A stretch of 64,000 nucleotides of DNA, taken from assembly GCA_021432635.1 (NCBI GenBank), contig MU270115.1:129513-193512 (forward strand). Direction: 5' to 3'. The notes below the pieces were generated by a model that was not told where the DNA came from, searched no databases, and worked only from the letters and a program-made list of their open reading frames with translations. This DNA comes from Thozetella sp. PMI_491 (taxonomy: Eukaryota > Ascomycota > Sordariomycetes > Chaetosphaeriales > Chaetosphaeriaceae). Shown here one piece after another: positions 21,979 through 33,317 of this stretch. Position 1 is the stretch's first letter; every line of letters begins with the position of its first letter. A program made the translations under genes and the position numbers.

Positions 21979-23796
21979 CAGGATGAAGCGTCACAAGGCG
22001 AGTCTCCCTGTGGCCAATTGGTGATCTATCGTAGAGCGACATGGCGCTGCTCCGCCAGTGTCGCCCCCAGCCTCTGGCTTACCTCGTTGGGGAAATCTTG
22101 GCCGAGAAGATCGCAACAGAGTACGGCCTGTATACTTAGACTATCAATATGCAAATTAATTGCACAGATAGGCTCAGTAGTTTTGCCCTTTATAAGTAGT
22201 TTGGTAACCTTATGGCTCCTGGCTGTCACATGGCATTAACTATAGCTGCACTTGACTAGACCGGGATGGCGTCAGTACGGAAGCTTATTCGACCGAAAGA
22301 GCTATTGTAGTCATCTAGCCTGTTAAATCCTAGATCTATACAATTAACGCTGCTAGCTGCTAATATTTAACACTAATAACAATACGAGTTGATTAACTTC
22401 TATGAATATAGGTAGGTATTACTCCTCGACTCCTCTGGAGGGCTGCTGGTTAGCTAGTGCTAGTTATACCGCTAGGGGTAGGAGGCCTCCCTGCTTGTTA
22501 TAAGTTATATAAGAGTGGTAGAGCTCCCAGCTCCCTGTCTGTTAGTATATAGATTAATATAATTTCAGGGTAATAGCTTCGATATATTGGGCCACGGATT
22601 TCAACCTCGACTGCTGCATTCCGCACGAGTGTGCAGACAACGGAATCAAGGCAGTTTTTGCGAACTATGTTGTTCTCCCTCAGTGCTAGGCTTAACAAAA
22701 GACAAAGGTTCCCTGAGACGGTTCAAGTGTTGATTGGGATATAATTAGCTCGACAGCCCCTTTCTATCTGTGGATTCCTATAATGTTAACTAGTTTAAGC
22801 CTTTTGCCAGGGGTGTTGAAGTGGAGTAACATTTCTTCTTTGGCTGATTTTACACTAACCTACTTGCGGTAATTTGGGACTTTCTGAAAGAAACGGGGCC
22901 GGTCGAGGCGAGACCGGGCCTTTCAAGCTGATTAGGCCCTTTTGCACAGGAGGCAAAAGGCGCGCTGGTCCTGCGCACGTACTGCACTCGCGGGGCTTTG
23001 AGCTAGGACAACCCTAACCCGGCTTCCAAAGACCGTTCTGACCTGCCGGCCTTCTCATACCCTTCTAGAAGCACCACACTTCCTCCCAATGGGTCAGCAT
23101 CTGCTAGCCCTGACCGGGCCGCTCGACCGCTAGTGGCGCCTCGTACCAAGTCTGTGAATGTCATGCCCTCCAGGCCCAAGGGAATGCACTCGACAATCGG
23201 CTTCATGTCAACATTCAGCGCCTTTTGCCTGACCATCTCCGAGCTATTAGCAAACGTGCAACTCAAAGACTAGAATCTATCGTTCTCATTACCTACATTC
23301 CACTTCCGGAGCACACACATACTATCTAACTTCTAGCTCTTCAGGAGACTTCTGTCCGGAGTTGTCCAGCCCTATATGTGTACACCCTCGATGCTCAGTT
23401 TGTGGGCTATTGAATATTCTTAAAGTTTGATGTTCTTCTTGTTGTATGACATGCATGAAGTTGTTGATTGCGCCTGCTAATATATACAACTTGGTGCTAT
23501 TTTCCTTGGCTTTAGTTCCGGCAAATTAGGACCCTGCCGTCCCAAGATATTGACAATTATACTGCCTACATCGGGCAGATGATGCCAACCAATCGCTGCG
23601 GCTCCATTGAGCCTGTTCCTGACGACTAGCGAGAATCGATGATATCATGACTGTATACCTTGTTATATTCATGACTGTATACCTCGTTATATAACCTGTC
23701 AATAGTCGCTGTTTCTTTTCTCCAGGAAACAGTATGTTTCTCATGAACTCTCCGTAGTTGTATATTCCTGACTGCTTAGGTGGCGACATTTCGACC
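21979..23796. other. no supported gene; short tandem duplication at 23646-23693
   Basis: Upstream of the HET start, a reading ETRLVTLHPDEWSRPLGFDV in another frame (about 21950-22010) may be the displaced N-terminus of the same HET gene. The rest shows only short unrecognised frames, including an 87-codon minus frame at 23003-23266. A stretch at 22330-22600 is AT-rich. Confidence 0.4.
23646..23693. repeat. two-copy 24-bp tandem repeat
   Basis: CATGACTGTATACCT(T/C)GTTATAT occurs at 23646-23669 and again immediately at 23670-23693 with one or two differences. It lies about 100 bp upstream of the Ser-rich secreted protein gene. Confidence 0.75.
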
Positions 23797-24959
23797 ATGG
23801 CTTTCAAGTCGAGATTTACCGTCATTCTACTTGTGATAAGTGCCACATGTAAGACAGTAGTGCCCTATCCAGACGAAATGATTGTTCTAATCTATGACTG
23901 ACAGTAACCATTCAGCAATACTCGAACGGCACATTGGCAGGATCTACTACTAAAGCTACTACTGGTAGTCTGAGAATATCAATGCCTAGCATGTCGTTTT
24001 CGAGTGTCTCACCATCGCCACCATACCTCAAATTTTCCAATATATCCGTTTCGCACTTGAGCAGTTCAAGTTCCAGCTCGTCATCAGCAGCAAAGGCTAC
24101 GTCAGACTCCCCATCCCAATCAGCAAATCCATCAGGGGCTCGGCGCTCTCCATTCAATACTTCAGCTAGCTCTACTGCTTCCAATAATTCTCAGTCGGGC
24201 CTATGGACAACGTTTAGAACAAGTATCGTTGAAACCATTGTTGGGCCAAGCGGCCCTGGTTCATCCGCTAGCTCCCAGAATTCGTCCATACCACTGGCAT
24301 CCAACTCAACTAGCTCTCAACCAAAGTCGAAGTCGAGTGTGGCTCAGTCATCTTCGACTACCGCTGCCAAGCCAACTGCATCTACTTCTAAAACAACCAA
24401 GGCAACGGGCTCCAAGACATCACAGCCATTGCCTCCGAGTGCAAGTTCATACTTATCAAGCATCTTATCTAGCTTCTTGTCGGCCCATTCTTCATCAATT
24501 CCAGGTAGCAACACGACTAAAACCTCATCGGCAGAGTCAGCTGCACCTCGATCTAGTAGCATTTCTCCAGGGCAGACGGGAGCGCCCTCTCCGTCCCTAT
24601 CCAGCCAAAGCAGTCAGCAGAATATCTCCACCAGCAGCCCTCAAACAACACCCGCTTCGAGTCAAAATGTAGCCAGCACGATTTTCGTCACCATCATGAC
24701 AATCATCATAAACGGGAAACCAACGCCAACATCTTTGGGGCAGGTGACCCAAACCCCAAGCCAAACTCAGAAAAGTCTACCAACCTCGTCAAGGAGCCAA
24801 GGCTCCCCTTCAGAAAGTAGCTCCCCTGGCCTAAATGGCGGACTCATCTCTAGCATACTAGGCGGGGACGGGCAATCTACTTCTGCTTCTTCAACTTCTG
24901 GGGGTCTCCTAGGTGGCATCCTCTGGGCCTCGAGCGCCGCATCAGCCACACAATCTTGA
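23797..24959 (+). CDS. Ser/Thr-rich secreted, mucin-like protein
   Basis: Model: exon 23797-23848, 56-bp intron 23849-23904 (GTAAGA, branch TCTAAT, acceptor ACAG, phase 1), exon 23905-24959; 368 aa. The first exon supplies a signal peptide (MAFKSRFTVILLVISAT) and the second opens in frame with LTIQQYSNGTLAG. The body is over a third Ser with abundant Thr and Pro, including a run of nine Ser near residue 80, typical of heavily O-glycosylated wall or surface proteins. There are Asn-X-Ser/Thr sites. A Gly-Leu-rich end (GGLISSILGG, SGGLLGGILW) precedes a hydrophilic terminus, so no GPI-attachment tail is evident. The splice model rests on frame continuity; an alternative acceptor at 23915 breaks the frame. 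No enzymatic domain is visible, so the role is inferred only as cell surface or matrix. Confidence 0.6.
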
Positions 24960-25683
24960 GTCTGAAAGTCTGCCGATACCATTGGAGAGATGGGTTTAAA
25001 GAAATCAATTCTGGCAATTGAAGAGCAAGTCACGCACATATAAGGACGTGGCGGCGGAGCTAGAAATCGCAAATATGGAGAATGGCAATGTCCTACTAGC
25101 TATGTACGTAGTGTTTGCTGCGCCTTAAATAGTCCTATATGTAATATAGCACTGCCCCTACTCTTGACTATATATATAACCGCCGCTAGAGTTATTATTA
25201 TTAGTTGTTCGTGTTAGGAATGTAGGTTGAGTGCTACGCCTAGAGTTACCAACAAGATATTAGGATATAGTATATAGGGGTATATAAGGGACTAAGTGTG
25301 TCTGGATTTGTACTGTATAAAGTATAGATTAAAGCTTCAGGGATATATGTGATTATAATGTTATAGAAACCCTTTACTATCTAGGATATGAAGTAATATA
25401 TACTGAGGAAAGGGAGAGAGAAGGTATTGGTATTATTAATTATATATATTTAAGGGGTCTAATATAAGAGTAATAATCCCACTAGATAAAATCTAAGGTA
25501 CTTATTGTATGTCTTATCTTTAAAGCTAGTATAATATATTATAACAGTAGGGTAAAAGAGAAATTGGATAACTTATGAAATAACATAATAAGTATTTCTT
25601 AGAGTATATTATTTAGTGTAGATTTAATTGTTTTACTACTTATATTAACAGAATATAAATAATAATATACAGGTAATACCAAC
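24960..25683. other. AT-rich spacer
   Basis: From about 25080 to 25680 the sequence is AT-rich with many TATA/TATATA runs and no open frame, resembling a small RIP-affected relic. No element ends could be recognised. Confidence 0.45.
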
Positions 25684-27900
25684 CTAAGACACGCCAGCGG
25701 TCTTCACTACAACTCTCCATCTATGCCAACACATCTCTAAGTCACCCAAGGTTATTATATTAAGCTGATAGCCAGTTTCTATATCGTCCCTTCGTCTCAA
25801 GGTTTTCTTGGACGATTCCTTCCGGAGAAGCAGCTCGAAGACCTCCTTGTGGCCTTCTTTGCAGGCGTGACGCAGCGCTATCGTATTCCGAGAGTCCTGC
25901 GGGCTCATACGGGCACCTTCACAGGATAGCGCGCAGTGCTAAGGAATCCGTTTTTTTTGCGGCGATGATTAACAAGGTCTGGTTAGATGAGTCAACTATG
26001 TTGACACCAGTTCCTTCCCCGACTACCTGATGCACCACGTGCAGTATGTCCTAGTTTGTGGCCTCTAAAATTACACTCGAACGCAGAGATCTCGGCGTTC
26101 CGGACACAGCCCCCACCTCGTCCATGTCTGCTTCGGGCTCATCGTCATCCAAAGGTGACAGGGACATCGCTTCACCGCCGTCGTCTGGCTCTGTAGAGCC
26201 TAGTGAAGGGTCGAACAATAGTCCTTCCTTCAGTTCTTTAAAATGACGATGACTAGGTTTTCTGGGTCGTCCTTATGGTCCTTCAGGAGTACATCGACGC
26301 CTAGGTCGGGCAGCCGATCGAGAGTCTCGATGAAGCCCAGTTTAGCAGAGCTACATGTCGCCGAAAATATTTTTTCGATAGCGGCTTCGCTCTCTGTGTC
26401 GTCAATCCTTCGGTTGAACTGCCGTACCATATCAGCGAATGCATAAGAGTACGCAACAAATAACGGTGTCCCTTTGGGTGAACCCTCCCCCCAGAGGGTC
26501 CACGTTGAAACCGTTGAGGAGAAATTGGACGGTGTCTAGATAGCCCAGGTTCAGAGCGATGGAGAGCAGTCCACAGGATTGCGCGCGCGCCGTATCGTGC
26601 CAGGGACAATCATGAAGTAGGTGGCGATTTACCGCATCGTCGCCACCATACTCGCAGCGACCTCTGGGGGAGTCATGAGCCTTGGCGGCCAGCAGTCATA
26701 GTGCCCGCTCTCTTGCCCCAAGACGCTGCAAAATCAGCCACCTTCTCCTGCTGGTCTAGTCCCCTCGAGGACACAATCAAGTCATGCAGCTCCTCCATCG
26801 GGTCGGGGTTCCCCATGGCAAGAGAAATGAGAGTAATTTCTGCAAATTTGGACTGGGCGAATTCTTTGTAAGCTGCGATGAGCTCGAGACTGGCCGGGTT
26901 TGTTGAGGCCTCTATGCTGCGCATCAGAACCCCTGCGCGCCCAGCCTGTTCAAGGCTTCCAGCGGTGCTGCAAACTTCCTTGACCGCGGCGTCATCTATG
27001 TTGGTAGCTAATCAGGAGATGATCAAGCGGTCGCGGTCATCCATTTCTTCAAATAGCATTGAAGATAGCTGGAAGGCCAGAGATAGCGCCTGGGTGCTGT
27101 TTAGTCAGAATCGTTCCTCAAGGGCGCTTGGTGCTTACCAGGTGCCGCTCATCCTCTTCTATCTCTCGCTATCTCTCGAGGCCACGACTTATTGAGCACA
27201 TGCTTAAGCCAAGACTTCCAGTATAGGTGCTCTGAAAGCAGTAGATTCATGTCTCCCAACGGAAACTTGTCTCCATCTTGGTCGGTTGTATGAGCTCGAT
27301 CCCAGTGACAAATCCAATACTCGTCAGCATAATCCAAGATGTAGTTTTCTTCATTCCGAGCTTCGGATCTAGACTTGTTGCCGGCGATAAGCTCGTCATT
27401 GAGTTCGAAGTTTCTTGCCTCAAATGACGCCGTAGACGCAGCATCATCGACATCTCCTTGCTTGTCGGTTCTAATCATGGATTCGAGTGAAGGGTCCTCA
27501 TTCAGTGGTACCCCCGAGGTGACATTATCGTGATCTTCCTGATCCTCTTCGTGTTTGCCGATATTAAACACAGACTCGAGTGGCAGCAAGGTCAATTCTG
27601 TGATGAGATGATGAGGCGTGGCATATTTAGAGACATGCTTCCGCCAGGCCGTTGCAATAATGGACTTGGACTTCCATTCTACCAAGATCCGGTCGTTCCA
27701 AACATGGAGGCTGCCCGGGAAGAGTTTGAGAAAGAGTTTGAGAAAGAGGTCGAGAGTTCGGCGCCTGTCGATCGGTATTTGCGGTAGCACCGTGTCTCCT
27801 GATGGGAGCTGGTAGACCATTTCTAATACGTGGCCAAACTCGCTGCAGGTCAGTGGGGTCGACGGCTGAGGGTCAACGAGGCCACAGGCTAGGTGTAACC
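25684..27900 (-). pseudogene. ankyrin-repeat protein gene (NLR-type C-terminal half?), broken
   Basis: Upstream block 27149-27820 includes NYILDYADEYWICHWDRAH, resembling the linker that precedes ankyrin repeats in fungal STAND/NLR proteins. Lower blocks carry ankyrin-like text: LSIALNLGYLDTVQFLLNG, SSAKLGFIETLDRLPDLGVD, and RHACKEGHKEVFELLLRKES at 25800-25880. Lesions are visible. A 10-bp tandem duplication (27159-27168 = 27169-27178) shifts the frame; without one unit the frame continues REIEEDERHL into a good intron (GTAAGC, CTGAC, CAG). The next exon is interrupted by a TGA (LIIS*LATNIDD, plausibly CGA to TGA). Frame changes follow near 26680, 26600 and 26440. The 5' end is uncertain: a frame continues upstream of the 27820 ATG as SEFGHVLE. 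Confidence 0.65.
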
Positions 27901-28203
27901 CGTCACAGTGTTTTCCTTATTAAATTTCAATCTAGTAACCTTTCCTAGACTCACGTATGCTAGTTAAGGTTTAGTTAGAAAGACCATCTTAATATATTAA
28001 CAACGGGGTGGATCTGGTTAGGGTGGCCGCGTAAAACTTTTATACTGGACCTTCATCCGTAGTTATAGAAAAAGAATCTCTCGGGATTTTTATTTCGCAA
28101 GTTATTCCGGGCAAAGCAATGTTAACTATATCATGCATATATTTTAATACTTCCTAGACCTGTAGATCCCCATATACAACACTATCCGAGCTCTAGACCA
28201 GCC
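27901..28203. other. intergenic, nothing recognised
   Basis: About 300 bp between the ankyrin-type pseudogene and the hydrolase terminator. AT-richer than its surroundings, no open frame or repeat seen. Confidence 0.4.
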
Positions 28204-29012
28204 TTAGGCAGCAATTTTGTCGTGCCCAACCTTCGCCGCCTTCTCGAGCGCATCAGCTGTCTCTTGCACCTTGGAAATGAAAGGCGAGTGTGACGCATTG
28301 ATGTGAACCACTAGAGCGTTAGAGCTGAGCATCGTTACCATCTGCTCCTGCACCAGCCGCGGAAGCGCCCTGTCCTCGTCGCACACAACGTAGCTACAAG
28401 TCACCTCGTGCCATGGCTCATATCCAACGCCGTCGGTGAAAATGGGGCCCGACTGATGCCGAATGTCCTCCAAGGCTTGCTTTAGATCCTCTGGCTCCAG
28501 GTCGTGGTAGAAAACCTGCTCTGGGTTTTCGACATACGAGTAATTGCCCTGAGAATCGTGTCAGTCGAATTCATGGGGATTGAGCCGGTAGCCAGTCGCA
28601 CATCAAACTTCATCCAAGGCAGAAATTGCCCGCCTAGCATCTCCTTAATGCTCTTGCCGAGTGGGGTGACGAAGGCGGCTAGGTAAACAAACATGGTGAC
28701 GCCACCCGTCTTGCCTTCCTTGGCACGCTGCTGCCAGCCGAGGCCTTCCACGGCATTGGCACCGGCTATGCCGCCGTACGAGTGCACGACAAGCACAATC
28801 TCCTTGCCCTCGTCGGATAGACGGGTGAGCACGGCGCGGATGGCCGCTGCGTCCTCGCTCATGTGCTTGTTCGGCGGCTCAGCACCCACTGTACCGTACT
28901 CGACCGCCTCGGTCGCCCAACCGCGGACATGCAGCGAGTTCCGAAGCTTATCGAAGCAGCTCGGCTGATGCCACGCGCCGGGAGCGAAGACCATGACCTG
29001 GTTGGTTGCCAT
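28204..29012 (-). CDS. alpha/beta hydrolase (EstC / plant methylesterase-like family)
   Basis: Model: exon 28602-29012, 53-bp intron 28549-28601 (GTGCGA, branch CTGAC, acceptor CTCAG, phase 0), exon 28204-28548; 251 aa, normal for the family. It starts MATNQVMVFAPGAWH, the typical first strand and oxyanion loop. The nucleophile is Ser78 in VVHSYGG. The acidic residue is probably the Asp of VVCDEDRALP, and the catalytic His is in HINASHSPFIS near the C-terminus. Without the intron the protein would end prematurely, and with it the text runs WMKFD into GNYSYVENPEQVFYHDL, as in homologues. It would be a soluble cytosolic esterase or lactonase; the substrate cannot be read from sequence. No adjacent partner gene suggests a pathway. 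It is intact among decayed neighbours. Confidence 0.85.
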
Positions 29013-31266
29013 TTTTGAACGATCAACAAGCGAATAACTACTTTACCATTCAAGGAAACTTGGCACCAGATGAATTCATAGAAAGAGGATGTTACGGACA
29101 GGTGGAAGAGGAATCCTATGGCACTCCGGCATTATTAAGGAACCGTGCACTCATCCGAGTCACACGGAATCCCCACCATCCGGCTGTCGGCGGGCGGGGT
29201 GGAGGCAGCGAGGATGGGATACCGAGCTTACCAACAAAAGTCAAACGCCCCGCCTCCATATAATAGGCCGCTAAGACCTTAAAGCTGCATAATTGCACTT
29301 AGCTTGTATAGTATGACTACGAACTTGCAATAGCTACCTACCAAGGCATCTGGCAGACTACAGGGGTCAGGGTCGCGCGATCCACATCGCCTTGGTATAT
29401 TGAGTGAGCAATGCCGGGGCTTCCTTCGAGTCCCTGCAGGTCGTAACAGTCTGTCAGGGTTACATCAACAAGAGCGTCAATCCGAATTGGGACGCAACAC
29501 CATGATTATCCCCATGCCCGGATACCCAAGCTAAGTAGGTATCCTTCTTTAAGACTAGGCAGTTTACAAACACCCATATGTTTATACTGTTGGCCGCCCA
29601 AGCCATCGCTCCCTCACATTTGGCTCCGTGACAAACTAGAGGCTTAAACGATCGGAGCTATTGGTCTACTGTGTTCACCTAATTAGCGTAGCATTCTTCA
29701 TCCTTCGCCATGTTCTTGCTGGTCGCCTTTTCTCTCTGCCCCCTTGCCACACCTCTGCAAGCAACAGGCGGCTAGTTCTGAACGAAGTGTCCCTGGTTCG
29801 GAACACATAGGTAGGCGAGCTTCTCTTCAACTGACCAATCTGCCTCATTCGACACTTGTGGCAGGCCAACTCGACATATCCGCATTTATCGATGACGTCG
29901 GTGAGAGCTGGAAGCAGGATGGTGCCAGTTCCACAAGTCAAACCTCGACCTTGACCAAGTTCTCAGTGCCGCCAGCAATGTCAAAGACGCTCTTCTTAAC
30001 CCTTCCGCTCAGAAACAGAACAAAGCGTTAGCACCAGTTGCCACCCCAGTGCCGCGATCGCGTCGAAGTCTTTACTGCTGCCAGGTAAGTAACACGACAC
30101 TCAGTGGCAACTCAACCTTAGAAGAGGCTCAAGCCCTTGCCTGTCTTGCCCAGAAAGAAGCCAAAGCCAAGAACCGGGAACGGCTTAGTAGCCCGAGTCT
30201 AAATCCTTATTACGTACAGCTGAGCTCTGATACACCCCTGCGAGCCCTGAAACGAATAGGAATCTGGCTTCATTATTAAGGAGGCAGAGCTATGAATCCC
30301 CAACGACTCGGCAAACTTCCTTATTATGGACCTGAGTTAGATACATGGCTTGAGCCCAAAGTCGAAACACTGCCCGTATCTCGACACCAGAGGAGACTTC
30401 TTCCAGTAACTTAGTACGTATTGTGGCGGTTGGGCCTCAGGCGATCCTGTTACCTGTCTCGCCATGGGTCTGGCTTTCGGCGTTCTTGAAACTCTTGCTC
30501 GAGTGCCAGGGTTTTCCTTGCTATATCTTGCGACCAACTGTAGGAGGTTAAATGACTCCTTGCCGTGTTCAGTCGCTGTTCGCAGTCCCGGTTCGATAAA
30601 TGTGGATATCTCCGAGTTGGCGGATTTTACAAAGATTTCGGTCAATCTCGTCCAATAGGTATATACGTATGGATTTCGTGGTATTACTGTTTATTTTGGT
30701 TTCAAAATCCTGCTGCTTCACTTAAGCACCGTTGCTGTATATATTATCATTCTCTTACAGCTTGGAACCTGCAGTAATAAAGCCTGGAGTACCGCTGGAG
30801 AGTTGTTAAAGCTAGCTTTAAGCTCGCCTTCTGCGAGAGAACTAATAGGAGACAACAGAGATGCAACTGCTTCAAAGGCATGGAGACTGCGAGTGCCGGT
30901 GCAAGAGGCGGGCGAAGAAAGTCAAGTAAGGCTTGCGGTTAAAGACAGTGGCTTAAGGGACTTTACGATGACTTCAGCAGATTTGAGCTACACTCCAACG
31001 ACAGGAAATATAAACGAGCCCATAGCAGGGTGTGCGACATGCCTCAGTTTAGTCATGAGCTGCTAGTTCAAACCAGCGCGATTGATTGCCCACGGAACCA
31101 CTATGCTAGCGCAATGACTCGATGTTGTGCCAGACAGTTTTCGCTGGTCTTGGCGCCTCTATATTCAGGCGACACTCTATCAAGCATGGCTGTCCTTTTG
31201 TTAAGGACAATACCTCTAGAACAAGACTCCATATCCGCTTCTCTCTCGGGATCTTAATTAGTGCAG
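29013..31266. other. 2.2-kb region without a supported gene
   Basis: Short frames on both strands only. At 29710 a plus-strand ATG opens a hydrophobic 21-codon peptide (MFLLVAFSLCPLATPLQATGG) that stops at once. At 30040-30280 a frame rich in Ala/Lys/Glu (STLEEAQALACLAQKEAKAK) follows a consensus donor CAG/GTAAGT and recalls the charged tail of some fungal DDE transposases, but no catalytic domain is present. I see no RNA genes. Confidence 0.4.
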
Positions 31267-31653
31267 TTAGCAGTCGACGGTGAAGGCTAGAATCCTTTCT
31301 TGAACTGTGGGATCGATTCCCCAAGCGAAGCATCGGGGCGACTGGTTAGCGTCGTCAAGATGCCCAACTGGAGAGTCGGCGAGACAGCGCAGATCCTTGT
31401 AGAAAATAGCTCTACAGCCCTCCATATCACCCGAGACAGAGTAAGCCTCAATGGGAGTGCAGCCTCTATTGCCGTATTGTGAGTAGCCGCCTATCTCATT
31501 AGGAGTTTGGCAAAACACGTCGGAGTGAAGGTAGACTGTCCAAGCGTTTCGCTTCTTTACTTCGACTGATTCCTCGTTCTCGGGCACCATTACCATAGCA
31601 GACGCAAGCGTTGCTAGAAGGAAAGCCGAGATGAAAATGGGCTGAAACTTCAT
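31267..31653 (-). CDS. small secreted cysteine-rich protein (effector-like)
   Basis: A single-exon 128-aa protein. It has a clear signal peptide (MKFQPIFISAFLLATLASA), a short acidic propeptide and a dibasic KKR at residues 33-35 that could be a Kex2-type processing site. Six cysteines follow at 48, 65, 80, 90, 108 and 128, an even number suggesting three disulfides, with the last being the final residue. No known family is evident. These features fit candidate effectors and small secreted antimicrobial-type proteins, but a function is not shown. The gene stands alone, more than 1.6 kb from its neighbours on each side. A TATA-like CATAAATAG lies about 115 bp upstream. Confidence 0.78.
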   Translation of the reverse strand: MKFQPIFISAFLLATLASAMVMVPENEESVEVKKRNAWTVYLHSDVFCQTPNEIGGYSQYGNRGCTPIEAYSVSGDMEGCRAIFYKDLRCLADSPVGHLDDANQSPRCFAWGIDPTVQERILAFTVDC

Positions 31654-31766
31654 TTTGCCTGTCTCGGAGAGAGATTTGGACCTCGGTGGCTTCTGAGAAT
31701 GTTAGGAAAACCTCTGAAGGACTCTGTCCTATCACTAGGACGATACCTACTAGTATTTTCGACTTT

Positions 31767-31775
31767 CTATTTATG
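31767..31775 (-). promoter_or_regulatory. TATA-like box upstream of the small secreted protein
   Basis: On the minus strand the sequence reads CATAAATAG, 114-122 nt before the ATG at 31653. The position suits a TATA element with a short leader; this is inferred from spacing and sequence only. Confidence 0.4.
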
Positions 31776-33317
31776 CTAGTACGTCGAAAGGTTCTCGAAG
31801 TGGTGGCTAGCTTGGGAGGAGGTTAAGTTGAAAGTGATTTGGCCAAGTCCGCTTCACAGAAGCGAAGCAGGCCCAGAATATTTATACCATGAAAGCCCCA
31901 CAGGGTTGGCTGCTCAAAACTTCCGTATAACCATGTAGCTCGGAGCCGGAAAGTTGTAGAGGCTCTAGGTCTACACTTCGGAGCTGGGATATCAATTGGT
32001 GAGACCAATTATTTTCGCCACAGCAATCCTGCAAGAGGCTCGGCCAACAGTGATTTGCAGCCACCGTATCGAACGATTGGATGCTAAGTTTTGTGAGGAA
32101 TGGTTGCACAGCGTTGGGTGTGATATTAAGCACGACCAACACCAACAGGCCCGAACAAATTTAACACAGCCCAAAAATTGCGGAAAAGTGCAAATCAGCC
32201 CCTTTACGTCGACGATCACTTATGCTCTCGCACAACCCGAGTTACCTTAAGAAGAACGAAAGAAAACAGAGGGGGTGGGGGTGGGCTAAAAAATTTAATA
32301 ACCATTGTTGCCTTAATCAACCGAACCCAAAATTGCATGCACGAAGCGATAGAGATAGAAACTAGAGGAGACAAAAATGCCACCGAACCGCAGAGGATAC
32401 TGGTTGCTGAAGCTTCGCCCCACCTGGGCCGCCCACATCAGGCCTCACGCCCTCCAACCGCCGGCCACGAAGGTGACCGTCCCTTAAGCCCGCCATAGCC
32501 TCGGAAAAGAAATGGCTATTTTCGGAGTCATGTGTCGTCTCGCAGGCCTCCTAGAACTTCTGCAAAGAGACAAATTTTGAAGAGATTTTAGGACGGGGCT
32601 CCTGACCAAGTCGACCTACTTGCTATTCGCCCCGCCCCCTCTTTCGCCCACCTTCAAATCCGCACCAGCTAAATAGACTCTATATAATAAAAGCGCTATA
32701 ACTCAGAAAAATTGTACTCCGCAAACGTAAAAATTAATATAATCTGCTTTATATATAGTAACTTGTTCAACTAATATAAAGAGAATACCAAAGACATCAA
32801 ACCATCAGCTGCGTAAGGCGCGGCGAATCAAATTGATCCTTTAGTTATATTCTTTGTCAAATGATAATAGTGTGTTAAGGGCGCGGGCGAGACATTTCTG
32901 CTAACTTATTACCTGATCCTATGCTTAATCGCCAACGCCCACCAATCTAAACTTCCCAGTTTCAGGTGCTGATACACAGTATCCTTTTTTTGTCATCTTT
33001 CCAGTATATTAACGAGACTCCTCTAGCGGGCGATTCTACCCTAGCTCAGACCCTTTGATGGATCATTATTGGGAGGTTCCGGGTAACCCTACATGGCTAT
33101 TAGCCCGTGTGGCCCTTCTTGAAGATCGATCTTTGCACTTTTCGATTTGCTTGATTTATGACTTATCGCTAAGATTCCCGGTAGGGTATCCGTTCGCTGT
33201 GCGAGACAATTGTGCTTGCTTGTCCAGTTCGCCTGTAGATGGCTAAGGTCCATATTATATAAAATCTTCAAGTTATGCATTTGAGTTAAAGAATAATTAT
33301 TATACATATTGGTGAAA
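31776..33317. other. intergenic, G-rich tract at about 32271-32286
   Basis: No supported coding frame. A G-rich run (GAGGGGGTGGGGGTGGG) is followed by an A/T stretch AAAAAATTTAATAA. A similar G-rich/A-T arrangement recurs at 37107-37140. The rest shows nothing recognisable. Confidence 0.4.

Noticed and set aside
23934-24959. Ser-rich protein starting at 23934
   Set aside because: That position is a TTG, not ATG; splicing from the ATG at 23797 gives a signal peptide in frame.
29710-29775. Hydrophobic 21-codon peptide as an exon of a secreted protein
   Set aside because: It stops immediately, no donor site follows at a sensible place, and no downstream body was found.
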